DNA of 64,000 bases. Origin: Phycisphaerales bacterium. GTDB taxonomy: Bacteria; Planctomycetota; Phycisphaerae; UBA1845; UTPLA1. The stretch spans positions 62,001 to 126,000 of the forward strand of contig JAKSDK010001569.1 of assembly GCA_022360095.1 (NCBI GenBank), written 5' to 3'. Position numbers and translations under genes: made by a program. The stretch's first letter is position 1. Each line of letters starts with the position of its first letter. A model generated the notes under the pieces. The model was given only the letters and a program-made list of their open reading frames with translations. It had not been told where the DNA came from and made no database searches. Shown here piece by piece: positions 40,693-49,401 of this stretch.

Positions 40693-41172
40693 ATGCCGTC
40701 CGGCTCCGTGCGACATCAAAACCGACATTTCAAGACCTTGATTGTGTTGGTCCTTGCCATGACGAGTGGCACGTTTCTCCTTTTTTGGGTTGCCCAGGTT
40801 GCACCGGTCACGCCCCTGAAGGGCAAAACGCTTTCGACGAAAGCCTGGACGGAGATTTCGGTTCGGGCGAACGCCGCCAGCGCGCCTCGCGGTTTCTTTC
40901 ATTATCGGATTGATCACACCGGTCGCCTGTTTCAGAGCAATGCATGGACGGCTGGTCAACACGATCGGGGCCATCCAGGCGCGATTCACGTTCTGCTGAC
41001 CTGTCCCGACTACGATATGCGTGTTTCGCCGTCTCAGGCTAAAACGCTGTCGCAGATCATCTCCAAGCTTCGGCATGACCATGCCATTGCTTCCGACAAA
41101 GTCCAGGTGGATGCCACGGAGGGTGTCGTTGACTCATCTCAGCCGCTCCCTCGTCGCCTGCGACGAACTTGA
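40693..41172 (+). CDS. Amidase_2 / PGRP-like protein, possibly degenerate
   Basis: A 159-residue protein with one N-terminal membrane anchor (about residues 14-35, LIVLVLAMTSGTFLLFWVAQV). The periplasmic part reads FFHYRIDHTGRLFQSNAWTAGQHDRGHPGAIHVLLTCPDYD followed by SPSQAKTLSQIISKLRHDHAI, which follows the order of N-acetylmuramoyl-L-alanine amidase type 2: strand YHYxID, GxRxxQ..., IHVxL, and the helix with SxxQ...L. Zinc ligands of active enzymes (first His, C-terminal His and Cys or Asp) are not all visible, so it may bind peptidoglycan without cutting it. A TTG start 48 bases upstream is possible. A strong terminator follows at 41202-41235. Confidence 0.5.
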   Translation: MPSGSVRHQNRHFKTLIVLVLAMTSGTFLLFWVAQVAPVTPLKGKTLSTKAWTEISVRANAASAPRGFFHYRIDHTGRLFQSNAWTAGQHDRGHPGAIHVLLTCPDYDMRVSPSQAKTLSQIISKLRHDHAIASDKVQVDATEGVVDSSQPLPRRLRRT

Positions 41173-41201
41173 TCTAACGTTTATCCAGAAAAAAGCTTAG
41201 A

Positions 41202-41238
41202 AAAGCCCCGGTCAGGCATGCCTGTCCGGGGCTTTATT
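41202..41238 (+). terminator. Intrinsic terminator
   Basis: AAAGCCCCGG (41202-41211) pairs with CCGGGGCTTT (41226-41235); an inner stem CAGG-CATG-CCTG completes a long hairpin with two opposing T bases, followed by ATT. It ends the amidase-like gene. The arm sequence recurs at 28734-28834 and, in part, at 45608-45629. Confidence 0.85.
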
Positions 41239-41276
41239 GTGACGGTCGAGCCCCTGATTGCGATATACTCCCCGCC

Positions 41277-42509
41277 ATGCAGGCCCTCGTGTATGACATC
41301 TCGCCACATCGTTGGTTGATGTGCAAAGTTGCCTCAGCCTTCTCAAAACAGGCTTTCCACGGTCCGCTGTCGGGTTTACGGCTGGTCGAGCGGCCCGTGC
41401 CTGAGATTCCCGGGCCTGGTTGGGTCCGGTTGAAGACGATTCTCGGTGGGGTTTGCGGGACGGATCTCGCCCTGATCATGCAACGCAACCATCCTGCAAC
41501 GATCCTGCGGAATTTTGCGGGTTTTCCGGCTGTGCTGGGCCACGAGAACGTTGCCCTGATCGATGAGGTCGGTGCTGATGTACCGGATTGGCGACCTGGG
41601 CAGCGTGTCTGTGCGGACCCTGCTTTGGGTTGCCTGGGACGGGGAATCGAACCCTGCTCCCAATGCGCGGCCGGGCGAAGCTCGATTTGCGAACATCCAG
41701 GCAACAAGATGTACCCACCACGCGCCTTGCTGGGCTTGAACCCCCAAACGGGGGGAAGCTGGGCCGGCTATTTCCTTGCCCATCACACGCAACTTCATGC
41801 CGTTCCGGAGGGGCTGTCCCATGAGGCAGCGATTCTGGTGGACCCGATCGCTTCGGCCGCCCACGCCGTTCTAAGACGGCCGCCGGAGCCCGGTGAGACC
41901 GTGCTGGTGAACGGGTCGGGGATCATCGCTCTTGGTGTGATTGCATCCATCCGCAGCCTCGGGTGCGATAACCCCGTGACGGCAATCGTGCGGCATCCGT
42001 TTCAAGCCGAACTGGCGCGCGAGATGGGCTCGACGACGGTGTTACGGCATCCTCGTGGCCTAGGCAAGCTCGATCGTTATGAAACCGTGGCGAAGGATTG
42101 CCAAGGCGTGCGATTGAGCGGGAGCTTTGGGAACCAGATCTTGATCGGCGGTTACGATCTTGCGTATGAGTGCACCGGCGACAGACGAGGCTTGACCGCG
42201 GTTGTGAAGTGGACGCGCGGCCGTGGCACCGTGGTCGCAGCAGGCACGACCGGGATTGCTCGGATCGATACGACACCGATCTGGTTTGACGAATTGACGC
42301 TCATCGGCGCGAACGGCCGGCAGGTGGAGGATGTGGACGGAGTGCGCCGCCATTCTTACGATCTGGTCTTGGACTGGTTGGCGAAGGGCCGTCTTGATTT
42401 GTCAGCTTTGCGGGTCGCTCGTTATTCCCTGTCCCATTATCGCGGGGCCCTGCGTGATCTCATGAATCGCTCTCGAAATTCCATCGTGAAGGCTGTTTTC
42501 GAACCATAG
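41277..42509 (+). CDS. Zinc-dependent MDR family alcohol dehydrogenase
   Basis: A 410-residue medium-chain dehydrogenase/reductase. The GroES-like N-domain has VRLKTILGGVCGTDLALI with the catalytic zinc Cys, VLGHENVALIDEVG (GHE motif), and a structural-zinc-like Cys group (CLGRGIEPCSQCAAGRSSIC). The nucleotide-binding domain has VLVNGSGIIALGVIASIRSLG, with GSG in place of the usual GxGxxG, then RGTVVAAGTTG. The best comparison is with sorbitol/threonine-type dehydrogenases; the substrate is unknown. It stands alone after a strong terminator, with the next gene (zinc ribbon protein) 63 bases downstream. About 50 residues longer than standard members, partly by an insertion near residues 260-290. 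Confidence 0.8.
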   Translation: MQALVYDISPHRWLMCKVASAFSKQAFHGPLSGLRLVERPVPEIPGPGWVRLKTILGGVCGTDLALIMQRNHPATILRNFAGFPAVLGHENVALIDEVGADVPDWRPGQRVCADPALGCLGRGIEPCSQCAAGRSSICEHPGNKMYPPRALLGLNPQTGGSWAGYFLAHHTQLHAVPEGLSHEAAILVDPIASAAHAVLRRPPEPGETVLVNGSGIIALGVIASIRSLGCDNPVTAIVRHPFQAELAREMGSTTVLRHPRGLGKLDRYETVAKDCQGVRLSGSFGNQILIGGYDLAYECTGDRRGLTAVVKWTRGRGTVVAAGTTGIARIDTTPIWFDELTLIGANGRQVEDVDGVRRHSYDLVLDWLAKGRLDLSALRVARYSLSHYRGALRDLMNRSRNSIVKAVFEP

Positions 42510-42572
42510 GCGATTTTTCATCGGTCGCGTCAAGGCGGACGGGGATCGATCATTCGGCTATTATCATTGTAA

Positions 42573-43340
42573 ATGTCGTTTATTCTGGATTGTCCATCCT
42601 GCCGGAAAGCGGTGACCGCGAACAGCGAATTGATCGGTCGGGTGATGGCATGTCCGCACTGCGCGAATCACTTTACCATCCCACAGGATGGGGCCGAAGC
42701 AGTGCCCATTGCTACGCCGGACTATAATTACCCTGCACCGGGCGCTGCCATTCGTTTTACATTCTCGTGTCAGCGCTGCAGCTCGATCCTTGAAGCACGG
42801 GGTGATCTTGGCGGCAAGCAGGGTCGGTGTCCCACGTGCGGCGCCGTTTTCGTCGTCCCCCGCGTTGACCCAAGGACCGGGCTCCCGTTGAGCTCGGCGG
42901 CTGTGGAGGATGACGGTCAGCTTCCGACACCCATGCACGCCTATGCCACTGCCGGGAGTAAGGCGCCCACGATTCGTCGGCTTCCCACGGGGGAACAGGT
43001 GATCCACTGTCCGAGGTGCCGACGGGACATGCCGGTCGATTCCAACACGTGCACCGCATGTGGGATGCCGTTCACGATGGAGGGCGCGGCGGCCGTCACC
43101 TATACGAATTCGGGTAGCAATGGACTCGCCACGGCGTCTTTGACGGTTGGTATCATCGCCATGGTTGCGGCCTGCATTCCCGGTCTCGGGCTGGTGGCGA
43201 TTGGATTAGGCTATGGGGGGCTGAAACGGGCGGAAAAAATGGGTGCCGATGCACCCGGTCGAAGTATGGCCATTGCCGGGATTGTTCTGGGGGCCCTTTC
43301 CTTAGGTTGGATCGCGTTGTACCTATTGGGTGCTTTTTAG
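42573..43340 (+). CDS. Zinc-ribbon protein with DUF4190-type membrane domain
   Basis: A 255-residue protein with three zinc ribbons: CPSCRKAVTANSELIGRVMACPHC (residues 7-30), CQRCSSILEARGDLGGKQGRCPTC (67-90) and CPRCRRDMPVDSNTCTACG (about 147-165). A two-TM DUF4190-like domain follows (ATASLTVGIIAMVAACIPGLG; SMAIAGIVLGALSLGWIALYL), with GLGYGGLKRAEK in the loop. The ribbons face the cytoplasm if both spans return. Ribbon-plus-DUF4190 proteins are common in planctomycetes and their job is not known. ATG start without a strong ribosome site (GCTATTATCATTGTAA upstream). Confidence 0.7.
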   Translation: MSFILDCPSCRKAVTANSELIGRVMACPHCANHFTIPQDGAEAVPIATPDYNYPAPGAAIRFTFSCQRCSSILEARGDLGGKQGRCPTCGAVFVVPRVDPRTGLPLSSAAVEDDGQLPTPMHAYATAGSKAPTIRRLPTGEQVIHCPRCRRDMPVDSNTCTACGMPFTMEGAAAVTYTNSGSNGLATASLTVGIIAMVAACIPGLGLVAIGLGYGGLKRAEKMGADAPGRSMAIAGIVLGALSLGWIALYLLGAF

Positions 43341-43496
43341 TGATGAGAAAAGTCAGAAACAGAAACGGCGTGCGCTTTACGTAAGTCGTAGAGAAGAGCG
43401 CCAAGCGGTTCTCCTGTTGGATTCGCGAAAGTGACTTGTCCCTACGCATGATGTCCTTACAATCAACCCGATGCTTGTAAGACCAAGGATGCAACT

Positions 43497-45575
43497 TTGA
43501 CTCAGGACTACAACTTCGTTGATCGCCGTCGCTGTCAAGATCTTGAGGGCGGAAGATATCTGGAATGGCTCGTGACGAACGGTCGGGGCGGCTTCGGCAT
43601 GGGCACGGTTCATCAGATGCTCACTCGCCGGTACCACGGGTTGCTCGTGGCCGCGGTGGACCCACCCGTTCAGCGCTTTGTGCTTCTGGCCAAACTTGAA
43701 GCAACGGTGACGCTCGACGGTTTAACCTACGAACTGGCGACCAACGATTATCACGAGGCCGTTCACCCCAACGGTTACAAGCGGCTCGAATCCTTCACTG
43801 CGCAACCCTACCCGACTTGGCGCTGGCGAACCGGTGATGTTCTGGTCGAGCAGACACTGTGCATGGTTGAAGGCGAGGACACGACGTTCGTTCGATATCG
43901 ATTGATCGAGGGTGAGCGCGTGATGATGACGGTCCGACCGCTCGGCACGAGCCGACATTTTCATCACTTGACGCATTATCAGGATATGGGGCCGCCCAAC
44001 GTCGAGTCCAACGAGTCACTCCTGGCATTTCACTGGCGCGGTGATCGGCCGTCGTGGTACCTGTCTCACAACGGCCATTTTACACAGCGTTCTGATTGGT
44101 ATTATCGCTATGAGCTGGCTTTGGAGCGGGAACGAGGTTACGACGCCTCACAGGACTTGTTCATGCCCGGGCCTGTCACGGCGACGCTTGAGCGCGGTGA
44201 TCCGCATGGGCTGGTCTTTGCGGCTTCGACAGAACAGAGATCATGGCAGGATCATGCCTCCGTGTTTGCCGCCGCGTCGCGCGGCGCGCCGTCAGTTTCG
44301 GGAGATCAGGGGACCGGCGTCGAAGTGAGCACGAATGAGCCGTTGCTCGAACCGCTGCTCCGCGCGGCGAGTCATTTTATCGTTCGTCGTCGGGAAGACT
44401 TGAATACCGTGATTGCAGGCTATCCCTGGTTTGGAGACTGGGGGCGTGATACGTTCGTGTCCTTGCCCGGCCTATGTCTCGTGCCCGGTCGCTTCGAGGA
44501 GGCCCGAAAGATTATCCAGGCCTTCGCCACGTATGCGAATCAGGGCATGTTGCCGAACCGCTTTCCGCCTTATGGCGAAGAACCCGTATATGACACGGCA
44601 GACGCGGCATTGTGGTTCATTCATTCAACGGACCGGTATGTGGCCTATACGGGCGACTGGTCCTTCATTGCAGAGCATGTTTATGCCGTGATTATGAGCA
44701 TTCTCGAAGCCCATGAGCACGGGTCGCGTTACGGCATCAAGGTGGATGGAGACGGCCTCCTGGCCGCTGGCGAGCCGGGGTTTGCGCTGACCTGGATGGA
44801 TGCAAGAGTCTCCGGTCGTGCCATTACGCCTCGGATCGGTAAGCCGGTCGATGTCAATGCCCTTTGGTACAACGCCCTGCGTATCGGGGCCGAGTTTTCG
44901 AAACGAAGTCAGGATTCCAAGCGCGCCCAACATTGGACCGAACTCGCCGATCGGGCGCAGGAAGGGTTCAATGCCCGGTTCTGGAATGAGGAGAAGCGTT
45001 GTCTGTACGACGTCGTTGATGTGGACGGGCAATCAGGGCAAGACGATGCTGCAATTCGCCCCAATCAGTTGTTGGCCGTCAGCCTGACGCAGCCGGTGTT
45101 GGACGAATCGAAGTGGAAGAGTGTTGTCGAAGTGTGCGAGCAGCAATTGTGGACCCCATTGGGTTTAAGGACGTTGTCGCCCAACGACTCGGAGTATCGC
45201 CCGCGCTACGAGGGGGACGTGAGCGACCGAGATCAGGCCTATCATCAAGGAACGGTTTGGCCTTGGTTGCTGGGTCCGTTTGTGACCGGTTACGTTCGTG
45301 CGTTTGGTGAGTCAGAGACCGCCAAGACTCGTGCCAGAGCTTTTCTGGAAGGCTTAAGATCGCACTTGTCGGAGGCCGGTCTCGGAGGTGTCAGCGAAGT
45401 TGCCGACGGTGAACCACCCCATACGCCCGGCGGTTGCCCCTGGCAGGCCTGGAGCGTCGCGGAGCCGCTCCGAGTGCTTTGCGAAAACATTCTCTCTACG
45501 CATCCCCCGATTCCGCGCGAGAAGCAGGTGCCCGAGCGTGTGACAACTGCCGACGACGCGAATCGTGTTCCGTGA
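43497..45575 (+). CDS. Glycogen debranching enzyme (amylo-alpha-1,6-glucosidase type)
   Basis: A 692-residue protein of the bacterial GDE family (GH133-type). The N-terminal domain has YLEWLVTNGRGGFGMGTVHQMLTRRYHGLLVAAVDPP; the (alpha/alpha)6 catalytic domain has NTVIAGYPWFGDWGRDTFVSLPGLCLVPGRF, with ADAALWFIHSTDRYVAYTGDW, GLLAAGEPGFALTWMDARVSGRAITPRIGKPVDVNALWYNAL, and YHQGTVWPWLLGPFVTGYVRAFGE at the end. It removes alpha-1,6 branches from glycogen or limit dextrin in the cytoplasm. TTG start. It ends 87 bases from the convergent gdhA gene, with a shared terminator between them. It fits functionally with the alpha-glucan genes at 49-59 kb. Confidence 0.92.
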   Translation: MTQDYNFVDRRRCQDLEGGRYLEWLVTNGRGGFGMGTVHQMLTRRYHGLLVAAVDPPVQRFVLLAKLEATVTLDGLTYELATNDYHEAVHPNGYKRLESFTAQPYPTWRWRTGDVLVEQTLCMVEGEDTTFVRYRLIEGERVMMTVRPLGTSRHFHHLTHYQDMGPPNVESNESLLAFHWRGDRPSWYLSHNGHFTQRSDWYYRYELALERERGYDASQDLFMPGPVTATLERGDPHGLVFAASTEQRSWQDHASVFAAASRGAPSVSGDQGTGVEVSTNEPLLEPLLRAASHFIVRRREDLNTVIAGYPWFGDWGRDTFVSLPGLCLVPGRFEEARKIIQAFATYANQGMLPNRFPPYGEEPVYDTADAALWFIHSTDRYVAYTGDWSFIAEHVYAVIMSILEAHEHGSRYGIKVDGDGLLAAGEPGFALTWMDARVSGRAITPRIGKPVDVNALWYNALRIGAEFSKRSQDSKRAQHWTELADRAQEGFNARFWNEEKRCLYDVVDVDGQSGQDDAAIRPNQLLAVSLTQPVLDESKWKSVVEVCEQQLWTPLGLRTLSPNDSEYRPRYEGDVSDRDQAYHQGTVWPWLLGPFVTGYVRAFGESETAKTRARAFLEGLRSHLSEAGLGGVSEVADGEPPHTPGGCPWQAWSVAEPLRVLCENILSTHPPIPREKQVPERVTTADDANRVP

Positions 45576-45597
45576 CGATCGGTCTAGGAAGTGATTT

Positions 45598-45629
45598 GAA
45601 AAAAAAGCCCCGGCCAGGCCTGGCCGGGG
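45598..45629 (-). terminator. Intrinsic terminator of gdhA, perhaps bidirectional
   Basis: A perfect 22-bp palindrome (45608-45629: CCCCGGCCAGG and its complement) is followed on the minus strand by C and a run of eight or more T (A-run at 45598-45606 on the plus strand). It ends gdhA transcription from the right. On the plus strand only TTCT follows, so it is a weaker stop for the debranching-enzyme gene. Confidence 0.85.
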
Positions 45630-45662
45630 TTCTCGAGTTTGTTAATTGATTGACGACCTCGC

Positions 45663-46973
45663 TCAATATCGCTGTTGCGTGGCCTCCGCCAGCCGATCGA
45701 GCGCAGCGACGTACGCTGCAATTCGTAGAGGTACGCCTTGCTCCGTATGCGTCGCGTGCACGAGGCTCCAGGCTTTCATCATGTATTTTTCAAGTTCCTG
45801 ATTGACGTGATCGAGTTCCCAGCGAACCTGCTGAAGGTTCTGGACCCACTCGAAATAAGACACGGTGACGCCGCCGGCATTGACCAGAATGTCCGGCACA
45901 ACCGTGACCCCTCTGGATCGCAGCATTTCATCGGCCCGTGTCGTCACGGGCGAATTTGCAGCTTCGACAATCAGTTTGGCTTGAACGTCATCGGCGTTGT
46001 TTCGCGTAATGACGCCGCCGAGCGCCGCGGGAACCAGGATATCCACATCGAGCGTCAGGATTTCGCCCGACTGAAGTTCTCGGGTGCCGGGCATGTCGAC
46101 GACTGAGCCGGTTTCCTTCAGATGTTGCAGCGTGGCTTGGACATCGAGGCCGTCTTCTTTGAAGATGCCGCCTTGCACGTCGGAGACGGCGACAATCTTG
46201 GCCCCGAGTTCGGCCAAGAGGATGGCCGTCCAGGAACCGACGTTGCCAAAGCCCTGAATCGCGACCTTGGCTTTTTTCAGATCGATGCCCAGGGATTTGC
46301 AGGCTTCCCGGGTAATGATCATCGTGCCGCGTCCCGTGGCCTGCTCTCTACCGAGGGAACCGCCGAGGTTGACCGGTTTGCCGGTGACGATCGCAGGCGT
46401 GTATCCGTTTTTCTTGCCATACTCGTCCAGGATCCAAGCCATGACCTGCGCGTTGGTGTTGACGTCCGGTGCGGGAATGTCCCGATAGACGCCCAAGGCC
46501 ATGTCGATCTTTGAAGTGAAGCCGCGCGTCAGCGACTGCAATTCGAGGCGCGACATCCTTCGGGGATCGCAGGTCACGCCGCCTTTGGCTCCTCCAAAAG
46601 GAACGTCGACCAACGCGGTTTTCCAGGTCATCAGCGCCGCGAGTGATCGCACTTCGTTCAAATCGACCTCATGATGAAACCGAAGGCCACCCTTGTAAGG
46701 ACCGCGTACGGCGTTGTGCTGCACGCGATACCCGTGAAAGAGTTCCAGATGGCCGTCCTGCATTCGGACCGGAATCTGCACGACGAGCTCGCGGTAGGGC
46801 GTTCTCAGCAACATCTGGATGTCCGGATCAAGGTTCATGTGCTGCGCCGCGACGAGGAACTGTTTGTCGGTAATGCTGTTGAAGTCCATATGGTTCGCAG
46901 GCGGCTTGGTCTCGTGAGCGGGAGGCTTCTCAGCCTGCTTCTTCTTCGGCGCAGATTTCAGTTGCGTGGTCAT
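45663..46973 (-). CDS. gdhA: Glu/Leu/Phe/Val dehydrogenase, glutamate dehydrogenase
   Basis: A 436-residue NAD(P)-dependent amino acid dehydrogenase. The dimerisation domain has YRELVVQIPVRMQDGHLELFHGYRVQHNAVRGPYKGGLRFH; the catalytic Lys lies in VDVPFGGAKGGVTCDP; the nucleotide-binding domain has VNLGGSLGREQATGRG, AIQGFGNVGSWTAILLAELGA and LVNAGGVTVSYFEWVQN. It interconverts glutamate with 2-oxoglutarate and ammonia. ATG 46973 was chosen: GGAGG lies 12 bases upstream and the residues between 47033 and here are not conserved in the family. The N-terminal ~35 residues are Lys/Ala-rich. Probable single-gene unit with terminator at 45598-45629. Confidence 0.92.
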   Translation of the reverse strand: MTTQLKSAPKKKQAEKPPAHETKPPANHMDFNSITDKQFLVAAQHMNLDPDIQMLLRTPYRELVVQIPVRMQDGHLELFHGYRVQHNAVRGPYKGGLRFHHEVDLNEVRSLAALMTWKTALVDVPFGGAKGGVTCDPRRMSRLELQSLTRGFTSKIDMALGVYRDIPAPDVNTNAQVMAWILDEYGKKNGYTPAIVTGKPVNLGGSLGREQATGRGTMIITREACKSLGIDLKKAKVAIQGFGNVGSWTAILLAELGAKIVAVSDVQGGIFKEDGLDVQATLQHLKETGSVVDMPGTRELQSGEILTLDVDILVPAALGGVITRNNADDVQAKLIVEAANSPVTTRADEMLRSRGVTVVPDILVNAGGVTVSYFEWVQNLQQVRWELDHVNQELEKYMMKAWSLVHATHTEQGVPLRIAAYVAALDRLAEATQQRY

Positions 46974-47092
46974 ATGGACTTGTTCCTCCGGCAAGTTCAG
47001 CAGATTTCGATTCAGCTCACTCATAAGCCGCAATCGTGTATGAAGTATTATCGCCGAGTTAATGATCGACCTTGATGTCAGACATTATAACA

Positions 47093-47169
47093 GGAGCGTT
47101 GGCGGCCATGTAAGGTCCGCCGATGCCGAACAGCCGAGAAAAGCTCGAAATCCCGCGAGCTGATGCTCC
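47093..47169. ncRNA. Candidate three-way-junction RNA structure
   Basis: GGAGC (47093) and GCTCC (47165) can close a multiloop holding GGCGGCC-ATGTAA-GG(T)CCGCC (47101-47121) and AGCTCG-AAATCCCG-CGAGCT (47142-47161). It lies in the 307-base region between the divergent gdhA and ferredoxin genes. It may be a 5' leader structure of the ferredoxin gene, a small RNA, or chance. TATAAC stands directly in front (47086). The type and strand are uncertain. Confidence 0.3.
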
Positions 47170-47280
47170 GTTTTGGGTCCGTCCGGAGGACTGAAATCGA
47201 GACTCTTATGGCGGAAGACGATCGAATACCGTCTCCATATACTATGGCTTGTCCGGATAACCCGGCGGGGAATGCCAGTC

Positions 47281-47655
47281 ATGCCCGAGTTTGAGAAACA
47301 CGTTTTCGTTTGCACCAACACGAGGCCCGAAGGCCATCCGCGCGGCTGTTGTTCAACAAAATGCTCCAACGAAATCCGTGACCGCCTCAAAGCGTTGGCT
47401 GCACGGCATGGCCTCAAAGGCAAAGTGCGCATCAACGCCGCAGGCTGTCTCGACCAGTGCGAACATGGCGTGACACTTGTGGTTTATCCGGAGGCGGTCT
47501 GGTATGGATTTGTGACACCGGATGACGTGGATGAAGTTTTTGAATCGCACATCGTCGGCGGCGTTCCTGTGGAGCGCCTGAGGTTGCGCGCGGAATGTCT
47601 CAACACGAAGCAGTGCGAACACAAAGGCGCCGGGAACAAACAAAGTCTCCCTTAG
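47281..47655 (+). CDS. Thioredoxin-like [2Fe-2S] ferredoxin
   Basis: A 124-residue protein of the thioredoxin-like ferredoxin family. PEFEKHVFVCTNTRPEGHPRG begins the fold; Cys ligands are the first Cys of VFVCTN, one from RGCCSTKCS, and the pair in INAAGCLDQCEHGVTLVVYPE. The family carries one [2Fe-2S] cluster and is used in hydrogenases, as a NuoE-like subunit, or as a stand-alone electron carrier. The C-terminal ~20 residues (LNTKQCEHKGAGN) are extra and carry one more Cys. Start: ATG 47281, with GGGGAATG upstream; ATG 47272 is possible. It stands alone next to gdhA; its redox partner is unknown. Confidence 0.82.
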   Translation: MPEFEKHVFVCTNTRPEGHPRGCCSTKCSNEIRDRLKALAARHGLKGKVRINAAGCLDQCEHGVTLVVYPEAVWYGFVTPDDVDEVFESHIVGGVPVERLRLRAECLNTKQCEHKGAGNKQSLP

Positions 47656-47747
47656 TAGGGCGGGTTCCACCCGCCACCGTTGTCGACGCGTGCGCGCCCG
47701 TATCCGAATGCGCACATCGTCATCACGACGGGCGGAGTTCGTCTCCC

Positions 47748-48263
47748 TTAATCCGTGCTCGTACACGAATGCCAATGCCGCAACCAGACGACGATAAACC
47801 AGAGACCTCCGACGACGTAACCGATCGCCGTGTACCAATGGTCCCCGGGCCAATACTTGTGAATGCTCACCACCGCAAGACTCGCGCCGATGGCATAGAA
47901 CAACAGAAACACAAGGAGAAAGCTGGCGAAAAAGTACCGGTCCATGTCACGGAGTTTGTGGTTGCTCTCCAGCCATGATTCCCAGCTGACTTGCCCGTCG
48001 ATGTGCGGCTCGACGTGGTCCTTCAGATACTTGCCTGCCCGGAGAATGCTGTTCTGTTCCATGATGAAGGCCAGCATCAAAACGAGAAGAACGAACGGCA
48101 GGGCGGCACTGGCGAAGGCGCTCTCGAACAATTGCGCCGCGAAGAATACGGCGGGGACGAACAACGTGCCCAACACCAGGAGCATGAACACCCTTGCTTT
48201 GCTTGCTCGGATTTCATCCCGGAGCGTGAGGTATTGCTGCTTCATGAATTCGTCGGCAGACAT
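47748..48263 (-). CDS. Membrane protein, hypothetical
   Basis: A 171-residue membrane protein. It starts with a charged helix (MSADEFMKQQYLTLRDEIRASKAR), then spans of about residues 24-44 (VFMLLVLGTLFVPAVFFAAQL) and 50-67 (FASAALPFVLLVLMLAFI), a soluble loop (NSILRAGKYLKDHVEPHIDG), and spans near 110-130 and 145-162. The end is His/Trp-rich (WLRHWHSCTSTD). It resembles small membrane proteins found singly in planctomycetes; no family or function is recognised. It converges with the ferredoxin gene. Confidence 0.65.
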   Translation of the reverse strand: MSADEFMKQQYLTLRDEIRASKARVFMLLVLGTLFVPAVFFAAQLFESAFASAALPFVLLVLMLAFIMEQNSILRAGKYLKDHVEPHIDGQVSWESWLESNHKLRDMDRYFFASFLLVFLLFYAIGASLAVVSIHKYWPGDHWYTAIGYVVGGLWFIVVWLRHWHSCTSTD

Positions 48264-48483
48264 GGTTTACTCCTTCATAAGATCAGGACACGGCCGGACC
48301 AGAATGGTTGTCTATGACCGCAGTATAAGGGAACCGTCTGATTTTCGGCATAGGCTGGGCGAGAAATGCCCTTTCCGGTTGAGTTGATCGGCTCGGCCGG
48401 ATACCATCGTCCGAGGAGGGTTGGATCACTGGGGAGCGCGTGAATCGGAGTACGTTGGAATAGGAATCAACAGGAACAACGTG

Positions 48484-49401
48484 ATGAAGATTTTGCATGG
48501 ATTCAGAGCAGCGGCTGTTTTCTCGCTTTGCCTCCTGCCGTTGGGTTGTGACCTCGTCCAGCCGTTCGCGGGATCGGCCGAGGAAGACTTTGCTCTCAAC
48601 ACGTCCTTTGCCGATGTGGGTTCGCTGAGCATCAAATGGGTGAACGGAAACATCAAAGTGCGGATCAATCCGACCGCAACAGAACTCACCGCCACGGGAA
48701 CCAAGAAAATCGAGGCGAGTGATGACGCCGCGGCCGCCGCCCGTTTGGAGGAGTTCAAGGTCACACTCTCCGTGGCCGAGTCTTTCCCGCTGCAAGTGTT
48801 TCTGGTCGCCGATTTCCCCGAGGGGTCTCCCGTGACCGTGGCGGAGGCCGATCTCGAAGTCGTCATCCCCAGCGGGGTGAACCTGAACATTGAAAGCACC
48901 AACGGCCGCGTCGAAATTGTGGGCAACGAAGGCACATCGGAAGTTGGGCTCGTCAACGGCGAGATCATCATTCTTGAACAAGCTGGAAACGTGCTCGCGT
49001 CGACGGTAAACGGCCGTGTGAAGGTCAACAGCGAATCGGGCGGCGTCGAGGCTGACGTCACCAACGGTCTTATTGAGATCGACGCATCACCGGCCGCACC
49101 CGAGTCGATCGTCGCCAACACCGTCAACGGAAATGTCACGGTTTCCATACCGAACACGGCGGGGGCCAACGTCGATCTTTCCACGGTCATCGGCGGCATC
49201 AATCATTCATTCGGTGATTTTGCAACGATCGACCTGCGCATCGTCGACCTCGCCAGCGTCACGGCCGTCCTCAATGGCGGGGGTGCGACCGTCCAGGCCG
49301 GGGCCGTGACCGGCTTCGTCAATTTCGCCGGACAGAATTCGGCCGTGCTTCCTGATGACCCTGTTAATCCACAGGAACTTGATGATCAACAGGCGTTGTG
49401 A
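48484..49401 (+). CDS. DUF4097-type adhesin-like lipoprotein
   Basis: A 305-residue predicted lipoprotein with signal MKILHGFRAAAVFSLCLLPLGC and lipobox Cys22. The mature part is a regular beta-repeat region in which similar phrases recur about every 15-25 residues: SIKWVNGNIKVRI, NIESTNGRVEIVG, EVGLVNGEIIIL, ASTVNGRVKVNSESG, ADVTNGLIEIDAS, ANTVNGNVTVSIPN. The VNG turns mark the rungs of a beta-roll or beta-helix, as in DUF4097/adhesin-domain proteins. It is likely on an envelope membrane with the roll outward. AGGAA before the ATG; a GTG one codon earlier is possible. Overlaps nothing, and its stop abuts the GH31 stop (convergent). Confidence 0.75.
   Translation: MKILHGFRAAAVFSLCLLPLGCDLVQPFAGSAEEDFALNTSFADVGSLSIKWVNGNIKVRINPTATELTATGTKKIEASDDAAAAARLEEFKVTLSVAESFPLQVFLVADFPEGSPVTVAEADLEVVIPSGVNLNIESTNGRVEIVGNEGTSEVGLVNGEIIILEQAGNVLASTVNGRVKVNSESGGVEADVTNGLIEIDASPAAPESIVANTVNGNVTVSIPNTAGANVDLSTVIGGINHSFGDFATIDLRIVDLASVTAVLNGGGATVQAGAVTGFVNFAGQNSAVLPDDPVNPQELDDQQAL

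Noticed and set aside
40286-40741. 151-codon plus-strand frame in the gap before the amidase-like gene.
   Set aside because: Composition is unlike a protein and it overlaps the real gene start; no ribosome site.
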